64,000 nucleotides of DNA, taken from the NCBI GenBank assembly GCA_009838915.1, contig VXQT01000036.1:126323-190322 (forward strand), written 5' to 3'. The notes under the pieces are model-generated. The model searched no databases. It was given only the letters and a program-made list of their open reading frames with translations, and was not told the origin of the DNA. The stretch is from Chloroflexota bacterium. Lineage in GTDB: Bacteria; Chloroflexota; Dehalococcoidia; Bin125. Positions 32,899 through 41,529 of this stretch are shown one piece after another (position 1 is the stretch's first letter; each line of letters starts with the position of its first letter). Position numbers and translations under genes: made by a program.

Positions 32899-34128
32899 TT
32901 ACTCCCCCAGTGAGTCTGAGTCCGTGCCCTCATCGGCAGCCAGCGAGTCGTCGGCCGCAAGTTGATCGGCTTCGTCGTCGGTGGCCAACTGGTCTCCGCT
33001 GGTGGCGGCATCGGTGGTCGATGCCTGCTGAACGGTGTCAACGTTGGTCTCGACCGACGTGGTCGCGGTGGTCAGTTCGATGCCGGGCACCTCGCCCTGG
33101 AAGCCGACCGGGACGAGCAACACGTCGCCCACGTAGATCATGTTGGGGTCGGTAATCCCGTTGAGCGCCATGATCGCCTGCACCGAAGTGTCATTGGCGA
33201 TTGCGATGGCTTCGAGGCTGTCCCCTGCTTCAATCGACACCGGGGCGATCGTTTGCCAGTTCGCCAGGTCGGCGGACAGCGAACGGTCTCCGGCCGCGGC
33301 CGTTGTCGCTGCAGTCGATCCGTCGGCAGCGGACTCAGCAGCGCCGGCGCCGGACTCGGCCGGGGCGACCGCAACGACCTCCTCGGCGAAGCCGACCGGG
33401 ATCATTAGCAGCTGACCTACGCTCAGAGTCTCAGGATCGGCAAGGTTGTTCAACGTGGCGATGGCTGTGACTGTCGTGCCGTGGTTCTGCGCAATCAGCC
33501 AGAGGGACTCACCCGACACTACTTCGATCGTCTCGATATCGCTCCAGGCTGCCAGTCGAGCAGCGGGATCGAGGCCGGACAGATCGACGGTCTCTTCCGC
33601 CTCAACCGAAGCCGCTGCGGTTGCGGCGCTGCTCGACGCTGTCTCGGACGTAGTGGCCGTCGGGGTCACCGTGCTGACGGTGGTTTCCGGCGTGGCTGCG
33701 GTCTCGGTCGAGGTCGGCACTGCGACAGCGATCGACGCGCTTGCCGCTTCGGCTGCAGCGGCGTCTGCCTCAGCAGTTGGGGTCACCACTCTCGTCACTG
33801 TCGGGGCTGAAGCTGAGTCACTGCCGAACAGTTGCCATGCCACGATCGCGGCAATGGCGGCCGGCACGACGATGGCCAGGCTGACCACCGTCCACGCGCG
33901 GCGCCGCTTGGCGCGCATCTCATCGCCGTTGCCGTCGGACACCGTGGCGTCCGCGTCGGGCGAGATGGCGTATGGACTAATGAACGGCGAGTTGGACTGA
34001 TCTTCGGCGCGCGCGGGATCACCATCCGCCAGGGGCGGATCGAACGGTGAATCAGCTCGCTGAGGATCCGTGGGTTGCGCCGCTCGCGGGCCAAAGGACC
34101 CTGACGAGGCGGCTTCTTGCAGGGACAT
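32899..34128 (-). CDS. Membrane-anchored LysM-domain protein
   Basis: 409-aa protein: cytoplasmic N-terminus of about 75 residues, Pro/Asp-rich; a transmembrane helix around 78-100 (WTVVSLAIVVPAAIAAIVAW); an Ala/Thr/Ser-rich linker; then two LysM domains. LysM 1 contains VVSGESLWLIAQNHGTTVTA and ends LLMIPVGF; LysM 2 contains IEAGDSLEAIAIANDTSVQA and ends VLLVPVGF. A disordered Asp/Ser/Thr-rich tail follows. It probably binds peptidoglycan or another GlcNAc polymer from the outer face of the membrane. No enzymatic domain is present. Confidence 0.85.
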   Translation of the reverse strand: MSLQEAASSGSFGPRAAQPTDPQRADSPFDPPLADGDPARAEDQSNSPFISPYAISPDADATVSDGNGDEMRAKRRRAWTVVSLAIVVPAAIAAIVAWQLFGSDSASAPTVTRVVTPTAEADAAAAEAASASIAVAVPTSTETAATPETTVSTVTPTATTSETASSSAATAAASVEAEETVDLSGLDPAARLAAWSDIETIEVVSGESLWLIAQNHGTTVTAIATLNNLADPETLSVGQLLMIPVGFAEEVVAVAPAESGAGAAESAADGSTAATTAAAGDRSLSADLANWQTIAPVSIEAGDSLEAIAIANDTSVQAIMALNGITDPNMIYVGDVLLVPVGFQGEVPGIELTTATTSVETNVDTVQQASTTDAATSGDQLATDDEADQLAADDSLAADEGTDSDSLGE

Positions 34129-34182
34129 CCCGGTCTCCCAACCGAGTCGCCCCGCCGCATGGGCTGCCCGAAGGCGCGTCGC

Positions 34183-34971
34183 TTAGCGGAACTTCGCCGG
34201 ACGCTTCTCGAGAAACGCGGCGATCGCTTCCGCATGCTCCGGTGTCTGCATCGCCCACTCTAGCGCCTTACCTTCACGTTGTTGCACCAGCCCGATATTG
34301 CTCTCCAACTGATTTTGCGAAAACAACGATTTCACGCGACGCATGATCGAATCGGGATTCTCGGCCAGCTCTTCGCCCAGCGCGATTGCGCGATCGAGTA
34401 GATCGTCGTCGGGCACAACTTCACGGACCAACCCGGCCTCAAGCGCCTCGTGCGCACCGACGAATCGGCCGGTCAGGCACCAGTCGAGCGCCCGGCCCAC
34501 ACCGACGAGACGCGGCAGGAGCGTGGTCGACGCGGCCTCTGGCAGCAGTCCCATCTTGACGAACCGGAAGCCGAACTGCGCGCTCTCCCCGGCGATGCGG
34601 AAGTCGAACGGCAGAATCGTGGTCACACCGACACCGACTGCGTAGCCGTGGATCGCGCCGATAATCGGCTTGCTCTGGACGCAGAAGTCCGTGTAGGTGT
34701 CGTCGTGCTCGTCCGCCTGACCGGCGCGCCGCGAGGCGTTACCGCTGGACACGTCCGCCTGCTGCTGTTGCAGATCCAGCCCGGCGCAGTACGCGCGCCC
34801 GTTGCCCGCGAAGACGATCGCCGCGACCTGCGGATCATTGTTGAAGTCAGTCATGGCCTGCTGCTCCTCAGCGGCCATCTCGCGACTCCAGGCGTTCAGT
34901 TTTTCCGGCCGGTTCTTGCGGATAACTCCCACGGCTCCGCGCGTCTCGACTTCGATCAGTTCATAACTCAT
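34183..34971 (-). CDS. Enoyl-CoA hydratase/isomerase family protein
   Basis: 262-aa crotonase-fold protein. The oxyanion-hole segments are IVFAGNGRAYCAGLDLQQQ and IGAIHGYAVGVGVTTILPFD; the catalytic Glu region is FRFVKMGLLPEAASTTLLPRLVG, with Glu in the second catalytic position. LTGRFVGAHEALEAGLVREVV is also typical. It would hydrate enoyl-CoAs in beta-oxidation or act as an isomerase. It is divergent from the LysM/M23 gene; the 149-bp gap between them contains a TGACGT-GTT-ACGTCA palindrome. Confidence 0.92.
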   Translation of the reverse strand: MSYELIEVETRGAVGVIRKNRPEKLNAWSREMAAEEQQAMTDFNNDPQVAAIVFAGNGRAYCAGLDLQQQQADVSSGNASRRAGQADEHDDTYTDFCVQSKPIIGAIHGYAVGVGVTTILPFDFRIAGESAQFGFRFVKMGLLPEAASTTLLPRLVGVGRALDWCLTGRFVGAHEALEAGLVREVVPDDDLLDRAIALGEELAENPDSIMRRVKSLFSQNQLESNIGLVQQREGKALEWAMQTPEHAEAIAAFLEKRPAKFR

Positions 34972-35034
34972 TGCTCACCCCGGATACGCGGGCCTTGGCG
35001 GCGCCGCACTGAGAAACATGACGGACAAACCCAA

Positions 35035-35049
35035 TGACGTGTTACGTCA
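35035..35049. promoter_or_regulatory. Palindrome TGACGT-GTT-ACGTCA in a divergent promoter region
   Basis: Perfect 6-bp arms around a 3-bp spacer, about 64 bp upstream of the enoyl-CoA hydratase start and 72 bp upstream of the LysM/M23 start. It may be an operator for one or both genes. A TetR- or GntR-type regulator of acyl-CoA metabolism is one possibility; no regulator gene is adjacent. Confidence 0.45.
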
Positions 35050-35109
35050 CCACCAAGAAGTTATCACTCGCTTGACGGACTCAGGGTCCACGATCCTGAT
35101 CCTCGTGCC

Positions 35110-35115
35110 TAGAGT
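35110..35115 (+). promoter_or_regulatory. -10 box TAGAGT before the LysM/M23 start
   Basis: TAGAGT is five bases before the ATG at 35121, with no ribosome-binding site: leaderless-type geometry. A TTGACG at 35072 is too far upstream to be its -35. Confidence 0.4.
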
Positions 35116-35120
35116 GACAT

Positions 35121-36962
35121 ATGCGCCGATTTGACTGGTCGAGGGGGCCGCTGCGGCTGGCCGCGCTCTGTGCGGCGCTGCTGATCACGGCCGGACTCGT
35201 CGGAGTGAACGGTTGGAGTCGGGCCTCCGCGGATACCTACACGATCCAGGCTGGGGACACGCTCTGGGGGATCGCCAATGACCTTCAGATAGGCGTTTCG
35301 GTCCTGCTCGCGTTGAACGGCGACATCACCTCGCCGGACAGCATTTTTGTCGGCCAACAAATCCAGATTCCCGACAACACGGCCACCAACGGCTTGCCCC
35401 CTGGCGTTAGCAGCAATCAGGGGAGTAGCGACTTGAACCACCAATCATCCAGCGCTCTCGCAACTCCGCCGCAGGTCGGTACCTACACGATCCAGTCCGG
35501 AGACACCCTGAGCGCGATCGCCCTGTCGCATAGCACGACAGTCGAGGCCATCCTCGCGCTCAATCCCTCGCTCCGACCTCACTTGCTCTGGGTCGGAACC
35601 GAGATCGCGCTTCCGCGCGGAACATCTACGCCGGGCGGCGGAAGTACGGGTTCGCGCACGTCGCTCAACGCCGGCGTAGTCTCAACGGAGCCGCCGTCCA
35701 CGACCTGGCAGACTACCGAGTACATCGTCAAGTCGGGGGACAGCCTGTCCGGAATCGCAGTCCGCGCCTCGCTCACGCTGGAACAGCTCTACGAGTACAA
35801 CCCGCACGCGCGTAACTCCATGATTCACCCGGGCGATGTGATCCTCATCCCGATCCCCGATTACCTCGCGCCCGCGCTGGATCCCTCCGACGCCAATTTG
35901 GCGCTCACGCAGATATACACCGTACGCAGCGGCGACAACGCCTCTCAGATCGCCGAGCGATTCGGCATCACGTTCGCTGAACTCACTCAGCTCAACGCCG
36001 GTATGAGCCTGTCGACGATCTACATCGGCCAGACCCTGACCGTGCCCTGGACGCACGATCTCTTGAGCTCGGCGCCGGGCACGGTGCCCGCCGTGGAGCA
36101 GCGGCGCCGGTCGCACGAGGTGCAAGCGGGCGACACGTTCAGCGCCATCGCCGATCAACACGGCCTCTCCATGGCAGAGCTGCGGGAACTGAACCCGATG
36201 CGTTCCACCAACCTGCTGATCATCGGACAGCTCATCTATCTGCCCGGCCACATCGACCTGCCGGTCGTTTCCGAGGAGCGCACACTGGCGGAGGCCGACC
36301 TGGTCCAATACGCCGCCGCAAACCTCGGCGTGACCCCCCACACGCTGCTGGCGAATCATGGTTGGCTCGACCCGGGGCAGTGGATCGAGGCCGGGTCAAG
36401 CTGGCGACTGCCGCGTCGCGAGGGGTTGCTCGTCACCGTCCAGCGCGGCGACACGCTTCAGGCCATCGCGCAACGGCACGGCGTCGATATGCAGGCAATT
36501 CTCGCCGACCCGGCTCACGGTGTCGAAGACCCCAACGAGATCGTGATCGGTCAGGAGATCATCCTGCCGCTCGACACGCCCAGCTTCGTCTGGCCGGCGA
36601 TCGGGCAGATCACGGATCCGTTCGGCCTCTGCCGCAGTTGGGACTGCTCTTACCGCCACAAGGGGTTGGATATTGCCCTGGACACCTACGAACCGATCCT
36701 CGCGGCCGCGGATGGACTGGTGACTTTCGTCGGCGGCGACGCGCACATCGGGCTCGGCTGGTACATCGAGATCGACCACGGCAACGGTTGGAGCAGCGTC
36801 TACGCGCATCTCGTCGAGTTCGCCGTCTGGCAGGGGCAAGAGGTCAGCGCAGGCGAGATCATCGGCTACAACGGCAACACCGGACACAGCACCGGGCCGC
36901 ATCTGCATCTCGAGATCCGCCACAATGACTGGTACGTCGACCCACTCGTGATGCTGCCCTAG
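35121..36962 (+). CDS. Secreted M23 peptidase with seven LysM-type repeats
   Basis: 613-aa exported wall hydrolase. Signal/anchor segment 11-30. LysM repeats at about 39-84, 121-165, 200-245, 265-309, 331-375, a degenerate one at 393-431 that lacks the GDT core, and 438-483. The C-terminal LytM domain (about 488-613) has His513 and Asp517 (HxGxD) and His594/His596 of HLH, so all zinc ligands and the catalytic His are present. Cys504 and Cys509 could form a disulfide. It would bind and cut peptidoglycan or a related polymer. Its stop overlaps that of the converging downstream gene by 4 bp. Confidence 0.92.
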   Translation: MRRFDWSRGPLRLAALCAALLITAGLVGVNGWSRASADTYTIQAGDTLWGIANDLQIGVSVLLALNGDITSPDSIFVGQQIQIPDNTATNGLPPGVSSNQGSSDLNHQSSSALATPPQVGTYTIQSGDTLSAIALSHSTTVEAILALNPSLRPHLLWVGTEIALPRGTSTPGGGSTGSRTSLNAGVVSTEPPSTTWQTTEYIVKSGDSLSGIAVRASLTLEQLYEYNPHARNSMIHPGDVILIPIPDYLAPALDPSDANLALTQIYTVRSGDNASQIAERFGITFAELTQLNAGMSLSTIYIGQTLTVPWTHDLLSSAPGTVPAVEQRRRSHEVQAGDTFSAIADQHGLSMAELRELNPMRSTNLLIIGQLIYLPGHIDLPVVSEERTLAEADLVQYAAANLGVTPHTLLANHGWLDPGQWIEAGSSWRLPRREGLLVTVQRGDTLQAIAQRHGVDMQAILADPAHGVEDPNEIVIGQEIILPLDTPSFVWPAIGQITDPFGLCRSWDCSYRHKGLDIALDTYEPILAAADGLVTFVGGDAHIGLGWYIEIDHGNGWSSVYAHLVEFAVWQGQEVSAGEIIGYNGNTGHSTGPHLHLEIRHNDWYVDPLVMLP

Positions 36963-37927
36963 GCGAGCCTGCGCTGCAAGTCGACACTGACGCGTCGCAA
37001 CGCTTCGGCGTCAGGCTCGCCGTAGACGGCCAATGAGCGCTCCCGGTAGTCCGTGCGCTCCCGCCAGCCGGGCGATGCGGCTTCGACGATGCCGTCGATC
37101 TCCGCCGCCGCCGCCAACGCCGTCCAGTGGGCCCCGGTCAAGTCGCCCGCGCCGGACAGCGCCTTGCTGCCCGACCTCGCTGGCGCGGTGCCGCGGTCAA
37201 GCCGAGGCACGAGCGCCGCGCCGACCTCAGGCATCCGTGCATCCAGGTGCGCGCGGCAGAGCGAGTACAGGCCGTCCACGGCGGACCATCGCTCCTGCAG
37301 CACGTCCGCATCCTCCGAGAGACGAAGTGCCTCCGAAACTTGCGACCAGAGGTCCAGCATCTTCAACAGCCGTCCACCGGCCCGCATGCGGCGGGGCAGA
37401 CGCAGGAAGTCCAACGGCTCGCCGACAAACGCGCTGACCGCCTGGAAGAGGCAGGTCCGCACGGACTCGACGGCGTGCACCGGAAGCTGCGTCGCCTCGT
37501 AGTCGTCCAGCGCGACCCGCGCCCGCTGCAGCGCGTGAGCAGCCCGCTGTTGCCGGCCCTCGGCCGAGTAGTAGCGATCGCGGAGACGCTCAAGCACATC
37601 GCGCAAAGTCGGATCGGCCATGCGCAGGATGTGCATGTCGGCCAGGTTCCCGGCCAGCGGCTCGACGTGCAGGAGCTCTTCCAGCTCGACGAGCGCACCG
37701 GACGTAATCGAGTCGACCACGACCCGCACGCCGTTCTCTTCGGCGATCCCGCCCTCCTCGATCAGCGCCTGATCGCGATGCCGGAACAGGACGATCTGCA
37801 GCAGCGAGCCATCCCAGACCTGATTGCGGGCGTAGTCGCCGACGACGCCGACGCCCCGCACCAGCGAATCACGGCTGCGATGCCGCGCGCCGACTCGCTC
37901 GGCTAGCTTTGCCCACTCGCTGTCCAT
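36959..37927 (-). CDS. Nucleotidyltransferase-like protein, active site degenerate
   Basis: 322-aa protein, no firm family. The first 90 residues look like a minimal nucleotidyltransferase domain: VGVVGDYARNQVWDGSLLQIVLF resembles the GSxAxG-(x)n-SDIDLLV core, but Ser becomes Asp31 and the two metal Asp positions are Leu and Gln. The remainder is helical (RLRDRYYSAEGRQQRAAHAL and later), like the C-terminal half of kanamycin-type nucleotidyltransferases. The ATG at 37927 is used; a longer frame would run into nadE. It is 7 bp downstream of nadE on the same strand, which suggests co-transcription. Confidence 0.6.
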   Translation of the reverse strand: MDSEWAKLAERVGARHRSRDSLVRGVGVVGDYARNQVWDGSLLQIVLFRHRDQALIEEGGIAEENGVRVVVDSITSGALVELEELLHVEPLAGNLADMHILRMADPTLRDVLERLRDRYYSAEGRQQRAAHALQRARVALDDYEATQLPVHAVESVRTCLFQAVSAFVGEPLDFLRLPRRMRAGGRLLKMLDLWSQVSEALRLSEDADVLQERWSAVDGLYSLCRAHLDARMPEVGAALVPRLDRGTAPARSGSKALSGAGDLTGAHWTALAAAAEIDGIVEAASPGWRERTDYRERSLAVYGEPDAEALRRVSVDLQRRLA

Positions 37928-37934
37928 GGCGAGC

Positions 37935-39659
37935 TTAGAAGCCGCGATAGCGATTGGCGATCGGGAAGCGGCGATCACGCCCAAACGCACGCGGCGTGAT
38001 CTTCAAGCCCGGCGCCGCCTGGCGGCGCTTGTACTCGGCTCCGGTGACCAGCGACATCACCCGCTTCACATCCGCTTCTTCGAACCCAGCCGCCACGATC
38101 TCGTCCAACGACCTGTCCTCTTCGACAAAGGCCTCGAGGATTGCGTCCAACCGCTCGTACGGCATCAGCGACTGCTCGTCGAGCTGATCGGGCCGCAGCT
38201 CGGCGCTGGGCGGCTTGGTCAGCACGGACACCGGGATGATCTCCCGCCCCGCCCGCTCATTGACCAGCTCCGAGAGCCGATACACCAGCAGCTTGGGCAC
38301 GTCCTGGATCACGGCAAGACCGCCGGTCATATCGCCGTAGAGCGTCGTGTACCCGGTCGCCGACTCGCTCTTGTTGGACGTGGTCAAGACCAACGAGCCC
38401 ATCTTGTTCGAGAGCGCCATCATCAACACGCCGCGAATCCTGGCCTGGAGGTTTTCCTCGGTGACATCTTCGGGCAGTCCCTCGAACAACGGCGCCAGCG
38501 TGTCGAGGTACGACTGGTACGGCCCCTCGATCGGCAGCACGTCCATGCGAATGCCGAGGTTGTCGGCCAACGCGCGGGCATCGGCCACGCTGCCCTCGGA
38601 CGAGTAACGCGACGGCATCGAGACCCCGCGCACGTGCTCCGGACCCAGCGCGTCCACCGCGATCACTGCGGTGATCGTCGAGTCGATCCCGCCGGAGAGC
38701 GCGATTACGACATCGCTGAAGCCGGTCTTGTGCACATAGTCGCGCGTGCCCAGCACCAGCGCCTCGTAGACCTGCTCTTCTTCGCCGGGCGGCTCGGCGA
38801 TCGCATTGCCCAGTTCCGAACCGTACTCGTCGCTGGACTGAACGGAGACCACGGTCAGTTCCGCCTCGGCCTGCGGCAGACGGCGCAGACGCGGATCGTG
38901 CAGCCGCGTCTGGCGCACCTCCTCCACGTCGAGATCGACCGTCAGCAGGGTTTCCTCGAACATCGGCGCACGCGCAATCAGCTCGCCGCCCGGTCCGTAG
39001 ACCGTCGAACCGCCGTCGAAAATCAGGTGATCCTGTCCGCCGACCAGGTTGCAGTAGAGGGTCAACACGGCATTGTCGGCCGCGCGGGTCGCGAGCATCT
39101 GCTCGCGTTGGAACGATTTGCCCGCGTGAAACGGCGAGCCGTTGATGTTGACCACAATCTCGGCGCCGGCCAAGCATTGATCCTGCATCGGACCCGAGGA
39201 GTACCAGATGTCCTCGCAGATCGTCACCCCAACCTGCGCGCCGGCGATCTCGTAGAGCTGCACGCCCTCGCCGGGCCGGAAGTAGCGCGCCTCGTCGAAC
39301 ACGCCATAGTTGGGCAGGTACTGTTTGTGATACGCGCCGAACAACTCGCCGTCGTGCAACACGGCCGCCGCGTTGAAGATGTCGTGGCGGTAGTCAACGA
39401 AGCCAACAATCGCAGTCACATGACGGCCGATGGTCGCCTCGCGGATCCGATCCAGTCGCTCCAGGTTGGCCTCGACGAATCCCCGCCGTAGGACGAGGTC
39501 CTCAGGCGGATACCCGGTCAGCGCCAGCTCGGGGAACGCCACCAGATCCGCGCCGAGCGACTCCGCCTGTCCGATGTAGTCGATGATCTTGTCGGCATTC
39601 CCATCGAGGTCGCCGACGGTCGAGTTGATCTGAGCCATCGAGACGCGCAGACGTCGCAC
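37935..39659 (-). CDS. nadE: Glutamine-dependent NAD+ synthetase
   Basis: 574-aa two-domain enzyme converting nicotinate adenine dinucleotide, ATP and glutamine to NAD+. The glutaminase (CN-hydrolase) domain has its Glu-Lys-Cys triad: Glu44 in AFPELALTGYPPEDL, Lys112 in YHKQYLPN, Cys148 in VTICEDIWYS. The synthetase domain has the P-loop-like SGGIDS at 322-327 and LTTSNKSESATGYTTLYGDM. The GTG start at 39659 is chosen because AGGAGA lies just upstream; the ATG at 39638 is a second option. The open frame continues to 40436 but that part is antisense to the divergent ABC gene. Confidence 0.95.
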   Translation of the reverse strand: MRRLRVSMAQINSTVGDLDGNADKIIDYIGQAESLGADLVAFPELALTGYPPEDLVLRRGFVEANLERLDRIREATIGRHVTAIVGFVDYRHDIFNAAAVLHDGELFGAYHKQYLPNYGVFDEARYFRPGEGVQLYEIAGAQVGVTICEDIWYSSGPMQDQCLAGAEIVVNINGSPFHAGKSFQREQMLATRAADNAVLTLYCNLVGGQDHLIFDGGSTVYGPGGELIARAPMFEETLLTVDLDVEEVRQTRLHDPRLRRLPQAEAELTVVSVQSSDEYGSELGNAIAEPPGEEEQVYEALVLGTRDYVHKTGFSDVVIALSGGIDSTITAVIAVDALGPEHVRGVSMPSRYSSEGSVADARALADNLGIRMDVLPIEGPYQSYLDTLAPLFEGLPEDVTEENLQARIRGVLMMALSNKMGSLVLTTSNKSESATGYTTLYGDMTGGLAVIQDVPKLLVYRLSELVNERAGREIIPVSVLTKPPSAELRPDQLDEQSLMPYERLDAILEAFVEEDRSLDEIVAAGFEEADVKRVMSLVTGAEYKRRQAAPGLKITPRAFGRDRRFPIANRYRGF

Positions 39660-39700
39660 GATCTCTCCTGAGCAGCTTGATTCCGCCGTCGGCCGCTGAA

Positions 39701-39728
39701 TTGCAGCGTATCGCACCACAGATACACT
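39701..39728 (+). promoter_or_regulatory. Promoter of the ABC-2/lipoprotein operon
   Basis: -35 TTGCAG (39701-39706), 16-bp spacer, -10 TACACT (39723-39728), then seven bases to the GTG at 39736. This is the most complete of the leaderless-type promoters in the window. It lies in the 76-bp gap divergent from nadE. Confidence 0.6.
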
Positions 39729-39735
39729 CAAGCTC

Positions 39736-40737
39736 GTGCCCTCGCCCGTCCATTCGTCCATCGACTCGGAGTTGCCGGCGCAGCTCAGCGCCGCCGGATT
39801 CGAGTGGCCGGGCGGACGCGGCGTCACCGACATCGATCTCCAGGTCCGGCGTGGAGAGACCGTGACGTTGCTGGGTCCGAACGGCGCCGGCAAATCGACC
39901 ATCCTCAAGATGCTCAGCGGCGAGATTGCCCCGCAGCGCGGCGGCGTGGCGATCTTCGGATCGCCGCACGGCGCGGCGGCGCGCAGGCAAATCGGACTCG
40001 TGCTCCAGGAGCCGAGCACGGACGACCTGATGACCGTGCAAGAGACGCTTCTACTGCACGGCCGACTGTTTGGCCTGCCGCGCGTGGAGTTGTCCCGGCG
40101 CTGCGACGACATCCTGAGCGCGCTGGACATTGCGGATCGCGCCGGTGACCGCTGCGAGACGCTCTCGGGCGGTCTGCGCCGGCGCTTGGACATCGCCCGG
40201 GCGCTGCTGCACGATCCCGAATTGCTGCTGCTCGACGAGCCCACGCTGGCCCTCGACCCGGAGTCCAGCGCCGCAATCTGGTACTCGCTGCAGCGGCGCG
40301 CTGCCGCTGGCGTCGCCATCGTCGTCTGCTCCAACGACACCGCCGAGGCAGAAGCCAATGCCGACCGTGTAGTGATCATTAGCGACGGTCGTGTCCTGGC
40401 CGATGACACGCCGCAGCACCTGACATCCGCGCTCAAGCACGACGCACTGGAACTCGACTGGCCCAGCCCAAGCGATCATGAACTCTCAACCCTTGCCTCC
40501 TGGGACGGCGTGGGCGCGATCGCGAGTCACGACGGCGCGCTTCATCTCACGGTCGACAGTTCCGCCGAGATCGTGCCGTTACTGTTTCAGCACTTCGGCT
40601 CACGGATTAGCGGAATTCGGATCCGCGAGTCGAGTCTGCGCGATGCCTGGTTCCAGATTGTCGGACTGCCACTCGATGAGCATCCGACGCAGCAGGCTGC
40701 AGCGCGCGAGCGCCCAGAGGGAGTGCAGCAGCAATGA
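39736..40737 (+). CDS. ABC transporter ATP-binding protein (ABC-2 type exporter)
   Basis: 333-aa ATPase. Walker A GPNGAGKST, signature LSGGLRRRLDIARALL and Walker B LLLLDEPTLALDP are intact; the H-loop His is replaced, with VVCSNDTAEAEANAD where VxxxTHxxxEAE is usual (Asn for His). The arrangement matches DrrA/CcmA/NatA-type exporters. The C-terminal ~90 residues form the small regulatory domain found in such ATPases. Starts at GTG 39736. It overlaps the permease gene by 4 bp. Substrate unknown; the position beside heme A biosynthesis genes suggests a possible oxidase-related role. Confidence 0.9.
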   Translation: MPSPVHSSIDSELPAQLSAAGFEWPGGRGVTDIDLQVRRGETVTLLGPNGAGKSTILKMLSGEIAPQRGGVAIFGSPHGAAARRQIGLVLQEPSTDDLMTVQETLLLHGRLFGLPRVELSRRCDDILSALDIADRAGDRCETLSGGLRRRLDIARALLHDPELLLLDEPTLALDPESSAAIWYSLQRRAAAGVAIVVCSNDTAEAEANADRVVIISDGRVLADDTPQHLTSALKHDALELDWPSPSDHELSTLASWDGVGAIASHDGALHLTVDSSAEIVPLLFQHFGSRISGIRIRESSLRDAWFQIVGLPLDEHPTQQAAARERPEGVQQQ

Positions 40738-41525
40738 TCGGTGCGGCGGTCGCTTCACTGGCGCTGCTCGAACGCGATCTTCGCGCGGTCGCGCGATCGC
40801 GCTCCCAGCTCTACTCCTCGGTGCTGTTTCCGTTGATGCTGATGGCCCTGCTGGGCGCTGGCGTATCGAGCGGCCTGGCCCCGAACTCCCCACGCATCAT
40901 TGACGGGGACTACACCTCGTTCCTGGCGCCGGGCATGATCGCAATGACCGCGCTGTTCTCCTCCACCTTCTCCAGCGCCGGCTTCTATCGAGACCGCGAG
41001 AGCGGCCTGTTGCGGGCGATGCTCGCCTCGCCGTACAGCGCGCGGACCATCCTCTTCGGCAAGGCGCTCAGCGCCATCCTGATCGGCTCATCGCAGGCGT
41101 TCGCCGTACTCGCGCTCGCCGTCGTGATTCCCGGCATCGACCTCGCCTGGCAGTTCGGCTGGCTCGGCGGCGCGGCCACGGTCGTGATCACCGTGCTCGC
41201 TCTGAGTTTCATGCTCTCCGGCCTCTCGCTGCTGCTGGCTCTGCGAGTCAAGACGATGCAGGGCTTTCACCTGGTCTTCAACCTCGTGCTCTTCCCACTC
41301 TTCTTTCTCTCCGGCGCGTTCTTCCCGCTCGATCAGGTACCCGGATGGCTCGAAGTGATCGGTTACATCAATCCTCTCACCTACGCCGTCGATCTGCTCC
41401 ATTACGCCTGTTACGCGCCGTCGCCGGACGGATTGATTGGACCACGGATCGACGGACTCGTGCTCGGCGGCCTGGCGCTGATTGTGTTCGCGCTCGGCCT
41501 CAGTCGAGCGCCCAGGGCGGTGTGA
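40734..41525 (+). CDS. ABC-2 type permease
   Basis: 263-aa integral membrane protein with six predicted helices. It opens with LLERDLRAVARSRSQLYSSVLFPLMLM and carries the ABC-2 signature LVFNLVLFPLFFLSGAFFPLDQVPGWLEVIGYINPLTYAVD, of which FPLDQVPGWL is the core. It pairs with the upstream ATPase. Its stop is 4 bp before the thioredoxin-like lipoprotein gene, which is probably part of the same operon. Confidence 0.92.
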   Translation: MIGAAVASLALLERDLRAVARSRSQLYSSVLFPLMLMALLGAGVSSGLAPNSPRIIDGDYTSFLAPGMIAMTALFSSTFSSAGFYRDRESGLLRAMLASPYSARTILFGKALSAILIGSSQAFAVLALAVVIPGIDLAWQFGWLGGAATVVITVLALSFMLSGLSLLLALRVKTMQGFHLVFNLVLFPLFFLSGAFFPLDQVPGWLEVIGYINPLTYAVDLLHYACYAPSPDGLIGPRIDGLVLGGLALIVFALGLSRAPRAV

Positions 41526-41529
41526 ATCC

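Noticed and set aside
37926-39491. 521-codon open frame on the plus strand
   Set aside because: It is entirely antisense to nadE, whose active-site residues are intact. Its composition (rich in His, Arg, Gln) is that of a GC-rich shadow frame.
39660-40436. Possible 260-residue N-terminal extension of NadE
   Set aside because: The frame stays open but overlaps the divergent ABC ATPase antisense, and the GTG at 39659 has a good ribosome-binding site and a normal family N-terminus.
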